From Pyrinomonadaceae bacterium (GTDB lineage Bacteria; Acidobacteriota; Blastocatellia; Pyrinomonadales; Pyrinomonadaceae), in contig JAHCHG010000002.1 of the NCBI GenBank assembly GCA_026129865.1, positions 62,001-126,000 on the forward strand: a DNA stretch of 64,000 nucleotides, written 5' to 3'. Each line of letters starts with the position of its first letter. Within the stretch, counting starts at the first letter, position 1. Positions 39,493-48,371 of the stretch are shown here, piece after piece. A model generated the notes under the pieces. The model was not told where the DNA came from. It saw nothing but the letters and a program-made list of their open reading frames with translations, and made no database searches. Both the position numbers and the translations under genes were made by a program.

Positions 39493-39795
39493 ATGATGCA
39501 GACTAAAAATTCATCAGAGCTCCAAAAAATTTATGTTCGCAATGTAAGCGACCTAGCCATCGGCTCGACACTTGAAATGTGCGTGAACGGTCAAACGATA
39601 AAATTTAACAACTTGGGCATAATTTCCGGTGAGGCGTACGCCGCCGTCCAGCAGCGCGACGGGGCGTTCGAACTCGTCATTCAATATCTCGCCTACCCGG
39701 ACAGCGAGCACAAAGATTACCTAGTCCGCTACTGGGCAACCGCGCTCGGGCACTGGTCGCGAAAACTTTACCAACTTGCAGGAGAATATTTATGA
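39493..39795 (+). CDS. Small hypothetical protein
   Basis: 100 residues. A beta-rich start (KIYVRNVSDLAIGSTLEMCVNGQTIKFNNLGIISGEAYAAVQQRDGAFELVIQYLAYPDSEHKDYLVRYWATALGHW) suggests a compact barrel. No metal site or HTH. The stop overlaps the next start (ATGA), so the two proteins are probably made together and may interact. Confidence 0.5.
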   Translation: MMQTKNSSELQKIYVRNVSDLAIGSTLEMCVNGQTIKFNNLGIISGEAYAAVQQRDGAFELVIQYLAYPDSEHKDYLVRYWATALGHWSRKLYQLAGEYL

Positions 39796-40343
39796 GCGCG
39801 ATTGAATCCCTAAAACCTCATGCAGAACTATATTCCGCCAAACCGCACGGAACCCGTCTGCGATATATGTCCGGCTGCAAATGCGTACCGTGCAAAGCGG
39901 CAAATTCAACCTACGAAGTTGGACGGGCGAAAGCCAGGAAAAACGGGGAGTGGAACGGGATTGTTCCGGCTGACCGGGCGCGGCGGCACATCGCGCACCT
40001 TTCAAAAGTTGGCATCGGCTATAAAACCGTCGCCGACATCGCCGGAATGGCTCATTCTACCGTTTTCAAAATTCAATCGGGCAGGCGTAAGAATCTTCGA
40101 AAACAAAATGAGTCCGCAATTTTATCAATTGACGAAACCGCCCTGCCGGACTCGGCGCTGGTCGACGCACGTCCGACTTGGAAAAAGATCAACTGGCTTT
40201 TAGAGGGAGGTTTTACAAAGAAATCTTTAGCGCGAGCGCTCGGTTACAAAGCACCGGCTATTCAATTTAGAAAATCGAAAATTCGAGCCAAAACCGCATT
40301 AAAAATCGAACAATTTTACAACCGGATTAGAGTGGGGGAATAA
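39792..40343 (+). CDS. Phage protein with HTH-like segments
   Basis: 183 residues. The N-terminus has HGTRLRYMSGCKCVPCKAANSTYEVGRAK, the 'HGTxxRYxxGCrCxxCxxA' motif of many phage-encoded DNA-binding proteins, where the cysteines may hold zinc. Two HTH-like segments follow: SKVGIGYKTVADIAGMAHSTVFKIQSGRR and EGGFTKKSLARALGYKAPAIQFRKSKI. It overlaps the preceding gene by four bases and ends right before the DUF5131 gene. A regulator is likely; targets are unknown. Confidence 0.6.
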   Translation: MSAIESLKPHAELYSAKPHGTRLRYMSGCKCVPCKAANSTYEVGRAKARKNGEWNGIVPADRARRHIAHLSKVGIGYKTVADIAGMAHSTVFKIQSGRRKNLRKQNESAILSIDETALPDSALVDARPTWKKINWLLEGGFTKKSLARALGYKAPAIQFRKSKIRAKTALKIEQFYNRIRVGE

Positions 40344-41138
40344 ATGGGACGAGACTCAAAAATCGAATGGACGAAACATACCTGGAACCCGATTCAGGGC
40401 TGCACAAAGATCTCGCCGGCGTGCAAAAACTGTTATATGTATGCCGAGAAAAAAAGATTTGGTCAGGACGGATCGGTTTTTCACCGATCGTCGGACGCGA
40501 CGTTCTACAAACCCCTCATCTGGCACCGGCAGCTGCGCGGCGACGAACCAATCACCGAGCGGCTCGTTTTCACCGCCAGTTATTCCGATTGGTTTCTCGA
40601 ATCCGCCGACGAGCATCGTCCGGAAATGTGGAAAATCGTCCGCGAAACCCCGAATCTGATCTATCAAATCCTAACCAAACGAACCGATCGGATACTGGAG
40701 AATTTACCGGACGATTGGGGAACCGGTTATCCAAACGTCTGGCTCGGCGCGACCGTTGAAATTCAGGATTACGATTGGAGAATTCGCGATCTTCTCAATG
40801 TGCCGGCAGTCAAGCGTTTTTTAAGCTGTGAACCGCTGCTGGGACCGTTGAATCTCAATCCTTATCTCAACACGAAATTTATTGATAGCGGTTGTTACGC
40901 GGCACATGCGATGATCGATTGGGTGATCGTCGGCGGCGAGTCTGGCACCGGTGCGCGACCGATGGAATTGAGGTGGGTTCGGTCGATCCGCAATCAGTGT
41001 TTAGATCCGGGTACAGCATTTTTCTTCAAACAGTGGGGCGCATTCGGCGCTGATGGAGTTCGCCGGTCAAAATCGGCAAACGGCAGACTGCTCGACGGTC
41101 GAACATGGGACGAATTTCCGGAGGCGTTTAACGGATGA
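40344..41138 (+). CDS. DUF5131 (Gp37/Gp68-type) radical-SAM-like phage protein
   Basis: 264 residues with the full family pattern: SKIEWTKHTWNPIQGCTKISPACKNCY (cysteines C20, C27 and C30 form a CX6CX2C cluster), then FTASYSDWFLES, LIYQILTKRTDRI, VWLGATVEIQDY, KRFLSCEPLLGPL, WVIVGGESGTGARPMELRWVRSIRNQC and FFFKQWG. These blocks mark the Gp37/Gp68 family, thought to be radical-SAM-like and often found on phages. The reaction is not known. The stop of the preceding gene directly abuts its ATG. It may modify a nucleic acid or small molecule during infection. Confidence 0.88.
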   Translation: MGRDSKIEWTKHTWNPIQGCTKISPACKNCYMYAEKKRFGQDGSVFHRSSDATFYKPLIWHRQLRGDEPITERLVFTASYSDWFLESADEHRPEMWKIVRETPNLIYQILTKRTDRILENLPDDWGTGYPNVWLGATVEIQDYDWRIRDLLNVPAVKRFLSCEPLLGPLNLNPYLNTKFIDSGCYAAHAMIDWVIVGGESGTGARPMELRWVRSIRNQCLDPGTAFFFKQWGAFGADGVRRSKSANGRLLDGRTWDEFPEAFNG

Positions 41139-41374
41139 AAAACCCAGCCCGCTCGACAATTTGCGTGGAACCGGAGCCCGGAATTCGCCTTCGCGTTTCC
41201 CGCAATGCGCCGCCGGAAACTATAAATGCGCTGGTTGAGATGATGAAGATCGCTGCCAAACAGCTCCCGGCTGAAATCGACGCCGCGCCTGGGTCGAAAT
41301 TAGATACCCTCACCAAAAATGGAATCTCGCCGAACTCACAATCTCCGGAATTTAAAGTTGACACAGTCAAATAG
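41135..41374 (+). CDS. Small hypothetical protein, last early gene
   Basis: 79 residues, overlapping the preceding stop by ATGA. The sequence (MKNPARSTICVEPEPGIRLRVSRNAPPETINALVEMMKIAAKQLPAEIDAA...) is a short beta strand plus one helix and a flexible tail. No domain recognised. It is the last gene that belongs to the phage operon; after it GC falls and no phage-like ORF follows, so the prophage end lies close by. Confidence 0.5.
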   Translation: MKNPARSTICVEPEPGIRLRVSRNAPPETINALVEMMKIAAKQLPAEIDAAPGSKLDTLTKNGISPNSQSPEFKVDTVK

Positions 41375-41548
41375 ATTGAATCAAAATTCCCAACATATTC
41401 TTTAAATTCCAACCATTATCGTGTTTACCTACGTCCCATTATCAAGTTCCCGGACAAACTGGAAAATTAACGACGAGGCGGATACTAAAACATCTCTAAG
41501 TACGTTTCGCAATTATCAATTAAGTTACTAATTACCTTCGAACCGATC
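41375..41548. other. Presumed right end of the prophage
   Basis: An AT-rich stretch without an ORF between the last phage gene and host-type palindromes. The hexamer ATTATC occurs three times in the same direction (41415, 41438 and 41512), the first two as CCATTATC. Repeated transposase-binding sites would be expected here in a Mu-like element. I could not match it to a left-end sequence. Confidence 0.4.
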
Positions 41549-41629
41549 GTCCCGTAGGGACAAGACGAAAATAGCCCAGCAATTCATTGCTGGGCTTCGA
41601 GTTTGGAACACGTTTAGTCCCGTAGGGAC
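41549..41629. repeat. Intergenic hairpin flanked by GTCCCGTAGGGAC copies
   Basis: A perfect 10 bp stem with loop TC (41574-41595, arms GCCCAGCAAT and ATTGCTGGGC) is flanked by two identical palindromes GTCCCGTAGGGAC (41549-41561 and 41617-41629). It marks host sequence beyond the prophage. From 41630 to 41974 I see only a degenerate ORF and a short family D fragment near 41953, no supported gene. Confidence 0.75.
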
Positions 41630-41974
41630 GAAAGTCTTTCGCCCAAAAGGGATGAAAAATGAAATCGACCCAAAAAATCCGACAATAAATTGCCCCGCCT
41701 GCTTATTTAATCCCAACACAGATCAGTTCGGATCTTCACACGACCCGATAATCTTTCCAACCTTTTACATCCATCAACCCATCAAGTATTATCTTCGTTT
41801 TGCCTGCGGGCGTCTTTACGGGCTTTCCGCGTATGCAATGCTTAAACTTTTCCCGAAACCTGACCGGAACCGTTTCATTATTTCCATTTTCAAGTTTCCA
41901 GAAATCAGCCGGCTGATCGCCGGTCATCTTTTTTATTGACCGGCGCCGATCATTTGCCCGCGGATTTTTATTTA

Positions 41975-43513
41975 ATGATCTTTTTAAAACGTCTTAAGAA
42001 TAACGAATACAATTTAAAGAACGAGATCCTGTCCGGATTGACCGTTGCGCTTGCGCTTGTGCCCGAAGCGGTCGCGTTTTCTATTATCGCCGGTGTCAGC
42101 CCGCTTATCGGGCTTTACACGGCTTTTATTATCGGTCTTATCGCCGCCGCTTTCGGCGGGCGCCCGGGAATGATCTCCGGTGCGACCGGTGCGATAGCGG
42201 TTGTCGTTGTTGCCCTCGTTGCGCGGCACGGTGTGGAATATCTTTTCGCCGCTGTTGTCCTTATGGGCTTGATACAGCTTGCCGTCGGCGCGCTTAAACT
42301 CGGAAAATTTATCCGTCTTGTTCCTCATGCCGTTATGTTCGGCTTTGTAAACGGGCTTGCGATAGTTATTTTTATGTCGCAGTTCGCACAGTTTAAGACG
42401 AAAACGCCGGACGGCGCGGAAACATGGATGACCGGGCAAAATCTTTTCATCATGCTCGGGTTTGTTCTGCTGACGATGGCGATAATCTTTCTTCTGCCGA
42501 AACTTACGCGCGCCGTTCCGTCTTCGCTGGTAGCTATTCTTACGGTTTCGATAATTATCATCGGCTTCGGAATCGATACCAGAACCGTCGGCGACATTGC
42601 GTCTATCGGCGGCGGGCTTCCGCAGTTTCATATTCCTCTTGTGCCGCTTAATTTTGAAACTTTGGCGATAATTTTTCCATATTCGCTGATCATGGCTCTC
42701 GTCGGTCTTATCGAATCTCTGCTTACGCTTTCCGTTATCGACGAAATGACGGAAACGCGCGGCAAGGGCAACAAGGAATCTTTGGCGCAGGGCGCGGCAA
42801 ATCTGGTTTGCGGTTTTTTCGGCGGAATGGGCGGCTGCGCAATGATCGGTCAGAGCGTTATTAATGTCAGTTCCGGCGGCAGAAACCGCATTTCGGGAAT
42901 AGTCGCGGCGGTCGGGCTGCTCACTTTTGTCGTTTTCGGATCATCGCTGATAGAGCAGGTTCCGATGGCGGCGCTTGTCGGGCTGATGTTTATGGTCGCT
43001 ATCGGAACTTTTGAATGGGCGAGCCTGAAAATTTTCCGCAAGGTTCCCGCGACAGACGTTCTGGTGATGATAATCGTCGCCGGAATAACAGTCGTTTTCC
43101 ATAATCTCGCCGTTGCGGTCATTGCCGGCGTGATCATTTCCGCGCTTGCCTATGCCTGGGAAAATGCGAAACGGATTCGCGCGCGCAAACGGATCGATGA
43201 GAACGGCGTGAAGCATTATGAGATCTACGGTCCGCTGTTTTTTGGATCGGTTGCCGGATTTGAGGAAAAATTTGACATCGCCGGCGACCCGATGGAGATC
43301 GTCATCGATTTTGAAGAATCACGCGTTGCCGACCACTCCGCCATCGAAGCGCTGCATAAGATCACCGAAAGATATGCAAAGGTCGGAAAAGTAGTTCATC
43401 TCCGCCATCTCAGCCCCGATTGCCGCGCATTGCTCGACAATGCTTCCGCGATCATCGACGTAAACCATTGGGAAGACCCCAGCTACAAGCTTGTTTCCGA
43501 TACGCTCGGCTAA
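41975..43513 (+). CDS. SulP family anion transporter with STAS domain
   Basis: I start it at ATG 41975; the frame extends to 41936, but that part comes from repeat-like sequence. The 512-residue protein has about 12-14 membrane spans. The SulP signatures are GLTVALALVPEAVAFSIIAGVSPLIGLYTAF near the start and GGRPGMISGATGAIAVVVVALVARHG. A later TRGKGNKESLAQGAANLVCGFFGGMGGCAMIGQSVINVSSGGR is also typical. A cytoplasmic STAS domain (about 405-512, EIVIDFEESRVADHSAIEAL) ends it. SulP proteins move sulfate, bicarbonate or other anions, often with Na+ or H+; BicA-like bicarbonate uptake is possible. No linked gene reveals the substrate. Confidence 0.92.
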   Translation: MIFLKRLKNNEYNLKNEILSGLTVALALVPEAVAFSIIAGVSPLIGLYTAFIIGLIAAAFGGRPGMISGATGAIAVVVVALVARHGVEYLFAAVVLMGLIQLAVGALKLGKFIRLVPHAVMFGFVNGLAIVIFMSQFAQFKTKTPDGAETWMTGQNLFIMLGFVLLTMAIIFLLPKLTRAVPSSLVAILTVSIIIIGFGIDTRTVGDIASIGGGLPQFHIPLVPLNFETLAIIFPYSLIMALVGLIESLLTLSVIDEMTETRGKGNKESLAQGAANLVCGFFGGMGGCAMIGQSVINVSSGGRNRISGIVAAVGLLTFVVFGSSLIEQVPMAALVGLMFMVAIGTFEWASLKIFRKVPATDVLVMIIVAGITVVFHNLAVAVIAGVIISALAYAWENAKRIRARKRIDENGVKHYEIYGPLFFGSVAGFEEKFDIAGDPMEIVIDFEESRVADHSAIEALHKITERYAKVGKVVHLRHLSPDCRALLDNASAIIDVNHWEDPSYKLVSDTLG

Positions 43514-43657
43514 ATTCCTCGTTTTTTGCCTTTGAATTGCATCCGGACGGAAATTGGTATATTTTTCCGGCTAAATAGACCGGTCCGTCCTCCGGAAATT
43601 TATTTATGCGCTTTTGCGCGTTTATAAATAAGAGCAACTTAAAAGGAGAAAAACTAT

Positions 43658-44680
43658 ATGCAGCAGGCACCACAGGTTACACCCGACAGAATTTTTTCAA
43701 CATTAACGGCTTACCAGCATTCGGCGGCGCTCAAAGCCGGTATCGATCTCGAACTTTTTACAATTCTTTCCGGCGGCGGCAAAACCGCTAAAGAGATCGC
43801 CGAAAAAACAGGCGCCGCAGAGCGCGGTATTCGAATTCTTGCCGATTCGCTTACTATTATGGGTTTCTTAATTAAGGACAACGAACACTATTCCTTAACC
43901 GAAGAGTCCGCTTTTTTCCTCGATAAAAATTCTCAGGCATATTTCGGCGGCGCGGCTCAATTTCTTTTGTCCGATAAACAGCGCGAAGGTTTTGCCGATC
44001 TGACAAATGCCGTCAAAAAAGGCGGTTCGACCGTCAGCAGCGAAGGATCGCTCGACCCCGAAAGCCCCATGTGGGTAAAATTTGCGCGCGGTATGGCGGG
44101 AATGATGGCGATGCCCGCGCAGATGATGGCGGAAAAGCTCGGGTTTGAAGCCGACCGCGAGCTGAAAATTCTCGACATCGCCGCCGGGCACGGCATTTTC
44201 GGCATTATGATCGCGAATAAGTACAAAAACGCCGAAATTTATGCGCTCGATTGGGCAAATGTTCTGCAGGTCGCGTCGGAAAACGCGGAAAAATTCGGCG
44301 TTGCCGACCGGCATCACCTTATCGAAGGCAGCGCTTTCGAAGTCGACATGGGAAACGACTATGATGTCGTCCTTTTAACAAATTTCCTTCATCATTTCGA
44401 CGTTCGGACAAATATCGATCTGCTCAAGAAGATACGCGCCGCGATGAAGGACGACGGAAAACTTCTGACGCTCGAATTTGTCCCGAACGAAGACCGCATT
44501 TCCCCGCCGATTCCGGCGATGTTTCCGCTTGTAATGCTCGCCGGAACTCCCGCGGGCGATGCTTTTACGGAAAAGGAATTGAACGAGATGTTCGAAGCCG
44601 CAGGTTTTTCGGATAATAGACTTATCCCGCTCGACCCGATGCCGCAATCTTTGATGATCTCGACCAGCGGCGGCATTTAA
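43658..44680 (+). CDS. SAM-dependent O-methyltransferase
   Basis: 340 residues with AAAGGAG before its ATG. The N-terminal winged-helix dimerisation domain (about 10-100; AYQHSAALKAGIDLELFTIL, TAKEIAEKTGAAERGIRILADSLTIMGFL) is typical of plant- and bacterial-type O-methyltransferases. The Rossmann core begins with LKILDIAAGHGIFGI (SAM motif I, about 167-182), then EIYALDWANVLQVASENAEKFGV. The late HHFDVRTNIDLLKKIRAAMKDDGKLLTLEFVPNED fits the catalytic region. It methylates a small molecule, perhaps a quinone-like or secondary metabolite; the substrate cannot be seen. It stands alone between a transporter and a repeat block. Confidence 0.88.
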   Translation: MQQAPQVTPDRIFSTLTAYQHSAALKAGIDLELFTILSGGGKTAKEIAEKTGAAERGIRILADSLTIMGFLIKDNEHYSLTEESAFFLDKNSQAYFGGAAQFLLSDKQREGFADLTNAVKKGGSTVSSEGSLDPESPMWVKFARGMAGMMAMPAQMMAEKLGFEADRELKILDIAAGHGIFGIMIANKYKNAEIYALDWANVLQVASENAEKFGVADRHHLIEGSAFEVDMGNDYDVVLLTNFLHHFDVRTNIDLLKKIRAAMKDDGKLLTLEFVPNEDRISPPIPAMFPLVMLAGTPAGDAFTEKELNEMFEAAGFSDNRLIPLDPMPQSLMISTSGGI

Positions 44681-44779
44681 ATAGATATCAAAAGCGATCT
44701 GCGAAAGCCGGAGAGGAATTAATCCTTTATCATTCCGGCTTTTCCTTCGCGTTCTTTGCGGTTAGAAAAAACATTTTTA

Positions 44780-45221
44780 CCGCAAAAGACGCTAAGTTTG
44801 TTTGAATGTACACTTTTCGATAGTCGCCGCGAGGGTCTTAGCTTGAACTAAAATTTTGCCCGCAAATTACGCTAATTTACGCGAAACATTTCCTCGGAAT
44901 CGCTCGGGACACTTCGTCCAGCGATTTTTTGCGATCGAAGAAACCCTTCGCGAACTTTGCGCAGACCTTTGCGTCCTTTGCGGTTAAATGTTTTTTTCTA
45001 CCGCAAAGAACGCAAAGTTTGGCGCAAAGGTCGCAAAGTTTGTTTGATTTAGCACTTTTCGACCGGCGCGGTAATATTAATGGCTTGAATTTAATATTTG
45101 CCCGCGAATTACGCTAATTTACGCGAAAAATTTTCTCGTAATTGGTCTGGAAACTTCGTCCATCGCTTTTTGTGATCGATGGAAAACCTTTGCGTCCTTT
45201 GCGGTTAAATGTATCTTTCTA
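44780..45221. repeat. Tandem pair of 221 bp intergenic repeat units
   Basis: Two consecutive units (44780-45000 and 45001-45221) share the same order of blocks. A start CCGCAAAG/AACGC type stretch leads into GTTTGTTTGA, then CACTTTTCGA, a family D element, CTTCGTCCA with a following inverted stretch, and the closing TTTGCGTCCTTTGCGGTTAAA. They are diverged by point changes and one insertion in unit 2. The block lies in a gene-free stretch of about 900 bp (44681-45594) between the O-methyltransferase and a small gene; a further family D copy is near 45300. Confidence 0.75.
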
Positions 45222-45594
45222 CCCAAAGGTCTCTAAGGATCGTTTTGTCAGCGACTTTACGACATATACCGGACGGGTTGAAGAATCGATCTGTTTATAC
45301 CCGCGGAATACGCTGAATTCGCGGAAGGTTTTTTGAAAATGCTTTCGCGCGTTTTCCCTTGGATAGGATTCCCGACCGCGATCTCAAACCCCTTTTTCCG
45401 TAAAACCTTGCAATCTCAACAAAATTAGCTATATAATCGCGGAAATTTTTGTACAGGGCGCATCGTTTGAAATATCTTATCGACAGCAGTTAGGGGAATA
45501 TCTCATGTTCCCGTTTCGCATTATTTATTCCCAAACCGCCTGTATCACCGTCCGAACAAAAATTTGTAGATCGAAAAAAGGAGTTCCGTGTCCT

Positions 45595-45897
45595 ATGCCC
45601 CGATTTATCCCGAATTTCGCCCGCGTTCGTCAACACGCTGCGCCGAAATCCCAAACAATGCCGAACGACAATATGGAAGTAGATTTCCGCCGCTCCGACG
45701 CCGTCCGCGTGGAGTTTAAGAAAAAAGGAGGCACCTGGACTCCGGGCGCCATCCTGACATCAAGTCCCGGGACATTCAGCATCATCCCCGAATCCCCCGG
45801 CGACGCCGAAAACCTGGAGATCAGAGCGATCTTCCTGCAAAAAAATCAACCATTCGGAGACTATTCCCCGATCTATTCGGTCGTGGCGAGTGGATAG
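45595..45897 (+). CDS. Hypothetical protein with SH3-like appearance
   Basis: I start it at the ATG at 45595, preceded by AAGGAG 13 bases upstream; longer frames start in unlikely sequence. The 100-residue product has an unstructured start and a beta-rich core (MEVDFRRSDAVRVEFKKKGGTWTPGAILTSSPGTFSIIPESPGDAENLEIRAIFLQKNQPFGDYSPIYSVV). No known domain. Function unknown; host gene between the repeat block and the ATPase gene. Confidence 0.5.
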   Translation: MPRFIPNFARVRQHAAPKSQTMPNDNMEVDFRRSDAVRVEFKKKGGTWTPGAILTSSPGTFSIIPESPGDAENLEIRAIFLQKNQPFGDYSPIYSVVASG

Positions 45898-46118
45898 GAA
45901 CTATCGAAACTCAATTTTTAAATTGTGATTTGAGCGATAAATGTATAAGTGATTTTTATCACTTAACCTTCCACTTCCACCTTAATTAAAAAGCCTTCAT
46001 TTTAAGGATTGGAAAGGGATTCCAAATAACGATTCTAGGAACATTATTAACTGAAGCTGTCGACGCTTTATTGTTCACACTTAAACCTGCTTAGAAAACC
46101 CAAATAGGGAGGATACTC

Positions 46119-48371
46119 ATGAATTTACTGAAATTAAATCTTGAAAATTGCTACGGCATAAAAAAATTGGAAACAAATTTTGACTTCTCAGCCCTTAAGA
46201 CAATCGCAGTCTATGCTCCGAACGGAGTTATGAAGACATCGCTCGCAAAAGCGTTTAGAGATTTATCTAGGGGCGAGGAGTCACGGGACCTGATTTATCC
46301 TGACCGAAAAACTCTACGAGATATTAGGGACGAAAATGATGTCGATATAGCGAAAGAGGATGTTTTTGTTGTCTTAAGATATTCGGAGGAGTTCTCTTCT
46401 GAGCGGATGTCTTCGCTCGTCGCTCGAAAAGAGTTAAAAAAAGAATATGATCTAATTCAAGCAGACATTGATGATAGAAAAAAAGCGTTTTTGAAGGTTT
46501 TAAAACCGCTATCGGGACTTAGTGGCTATAACGATAATATTGAATTAGCAATTGAGAAGGCGTTTAAAGGGGAATTCTTTGACGTACTCGAAGAGGTAAA
46601 GGCTGATGTGATTAGCGGTTTCTCACCCCCATTTTCTGAAGTACGGTATGCGGAAATCTTCGATGACAAGATACTGGCGTTTCTCAATACTAAAGATTTT
46701 CGAGGTCTCCTAAAGGAATATATCGAAAAATACGACGAGCTAATTCAGAACTCGAAATATCTTAAAAAGGGCTTTAATCACTACAATGCGTTAACCATTC
46801 ACACAAACTTACTTAAACATGGCTTTTTTCACGCCAGCCATTCGCTAAATCTCTATGATGGAATCTCTAAGACAGAAATTTCCGATGCTGATACGCTGGA
46901 AGAGACAATACGCTGCGAGCTTGAATCAGTTTTAAACGATCAGGATTTAAAAAAGCGATTCGATGAGATTGACAAAAGGCTTACCAACGACCAGTTACGA
47001 GGATTTCGCAACTACTTATTTGATCACAAAGAATTACTAACCGAGCTCGCGGATCTAGATAATTTCGCAAAAAATATATGGATCTCTTATTTCATCAAAG
47101 AACGAGAAATCTATTTGGAATTAATGAAGCAGTATGAGAAAGGAAAACAGCGAATTATAGAGATTGCAAAACTTGCGAATGATGAGCAAACCGAGTGGGA
47201 ACGCGTAGTACGCCAGTTTAACGAACGATTCACACCGCCTTTTAGAGTCTTCTTGGAAAATAAACGGGATTCCATTCTAAAAGGAAATATTCCTAGTTTA
47301 GGTTTTGATTTCCACGATTTCTCCAATAACAATGGAAAGAAATTGATTGATCGCACAAGTCTTCTAGAGGTGCTAAGTGAGGGGGAAAAAAGAGCGTTTT
47401 ATCTTCTAAATATTATCTTCGAAGTTGAAGCGCGGAAAAAACTTAACTCCAACACAGTATTCATTGTCGATGACATAGCGGACTCCTTTGACTACAAAAA
47501 TAAATATGCAATCGTTGAATACCTTAAGGAGATTTCAACGACCTCAAATTTTAATCAACTTATCCTTACTCATAACTTTGATTTTTTTAGGACTATTCAA
47601 GGAAGAATTCTTGGCAATGCAAGATGGAAGAACTCCTTTGTTTCCCAAAGAGATGAAGAGGGAATTGTACTCGTTAAGGGTGGAAGCAAAAATGTTTGCA
47701 ATCCGTTTTCAAATTGGCGCAAGAGTATCAACGACGACCAAAAGGTAGTGATCGCAACAATCCCCTTTGCGCGCAATTTATTTGAATTTAAAGACGGAAA
47801 TAAATCACCAGAGTTCTTGTTTCTAACACATCTGTTACATCAAAAGCCCGAAAAAGAATATAAAAAGTCAGGCTGCATAGTACCTGAAACTAAAAAAATC
47901 TCACTTAAAGATCTTAAGGAAGTGGTTGAGAAGTTAATTTCTAATGTAAGTTTCGATAAATTTGACCTATCAATGTCCGTGATTGATATTATCTATAGAT
48001 GTGCAGACGAGTTGTTGACTTCACCTGTACCGAATGAAATCGTGCTTGAGAATAAGATTGTGCTTTCTATAGCAATAAGATTGAGAGCTGAAGAATACAT
48101 ATTATCCAAGATTTCGGATCAATCCGAGATAAAAGAAAGCCAAACCGGGATTTTAGTTGATCGATTCAAGCGCGAGTTTGGAAGCAACCCAAAACAATTT
48201 GAAGCTGAAAATAAAATCATTCCGCTTTTGAATAGGGTAAATTTGATTACCCCGGAGAACATTCATATTAATTCATTTATGTACGAGCCGATCCTAGATA
48301 TGTCGGACAACCATCTTAAATCACTTTATTCTGATATTGTCGCTAATTGCAGTGTAAAGGTTGGTAATTAA
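46119..48371 (+). CDS. Stand-alone ABC/SMC-type ATPase, likely defence-related
   Basis: 750 residues with GGGAGG before its ATG. Walker A is YAPNGVMKTS (32-41), a variant lacking the usual GKS. A long coiled-coil middle follows, then the ABC signature LSEGEKRAFYLL (about 420), Walker B TVFIVDDIADSFD (about 450) and an H-loop LILTHNFDFF (about 480). The C-terminal 250 residues form a further domain that contains IVLSIAIRLRAEEYILSKI. This 'APNGxxKT' and 'VDDIADSFD' combination is typical of large ATPases of mobile and anti-phage loci (RloC/PrrC and related stand-alone forms). The gene is clearly AT-rich compared with its neighbours. No second component is adjacent, so it may act alone. Confidence 0.75.
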   Translation: MNLLKLNLENCYGIKKLETNFDFSALKTIAVYAPNGVMKTSLAKAFRDLSRGEESRDLIYPDRKTLRDIRDENDVDIAKEDVFVVLRYSEEFSSERMSSLVARKELKKEYDLIQADIDDRKKAFLKVLKPLSGLSGYNDNIELAIEKAFKGEFFDVLEEVKADVISGFSPPFSEVRYAEIFDDKILAFLNTKDFRGLLKEYIEKYDELIQNSKYLKKGFNHYNALTIHTNLLKHGFFHASHSLNLYDGISKTEISDADTLEETIRCELESVLNDQDLKKRFDEIDKRLTNDQLRGFRNYLFDHKELLTELADLDNFAKNIWISYFIKEREIYLELMKQYEKGKQRIIEIAKLANDEQTEWERVVRQFNERFTPPFRVFLENKRDSILKGNIPSLGFDFHDFSNNNGKKLIDRTSLLEVLSEGEKRAFYLLNIIFEVEARKKLNSNTVFIVDDIADSFDYKNKYAIVEYLKEISTTSNFNQLILTHNFDFFRTIQGRILGNARWKNSFVSQRDEEGIVLVKGGSKNVCNPFSNWRKSINDDQKVVIATIPFARNLFEFKDGNKSPEFLFLTHLLHQKPEKEYKKSGCIVPETKKISLKDLKEVVEKLISNVSFDKFDLSMSVIDIIYRCADELLTSPVPNEIVLENKIVLSIAIRLRAEEYILSKISDQSEIKESQTGILVDRFKREFGSNPKQFEAENKIIPLLNRVNLITPENIHINSFMYEPILDMSDNHLKSLYSDIVANCSVKVGN

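Larger units (their letters stand above)
1096..41540. mobile_element. Mu-related transposable siphovirus prophage (approximate limits)
   Basis: The element carries a MuA-like DDE transposase and MuB-like ATPase, a repressor/Cro switch, a full head module, a long-tail module without sheath or tail-fibre inversion genes, and a lysis cluster. Late genes (1150-26749) read left and early genes (30047-41374) read right. The left limit is placed in the 54 bp gap before the P-domain gene. The right limit lies between the last phage-like ORF (ends 41374) and host-type palindromes starting at 41549. I could not identify terminal repeats or the target duplication, so both borders are estimates. All major modules are intact, so the prophage may be functional. 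Confidence 0.85.

Noticed and set aside
41652-41939. Small ORFs on both strands before the SulP gene
   Set aside because: Both contain fragments of repeat-like sequence, lack ribosome sites and show no domain. I regard the stretch as non-coding or a dead remnant.
44929-45336. Two plus-strand ORFs in the tandem repeat block
   Set aside because: They consist of repeat units translated (FAN.., LRPLRLNV..), differ between the two units and have no ribosome sites.
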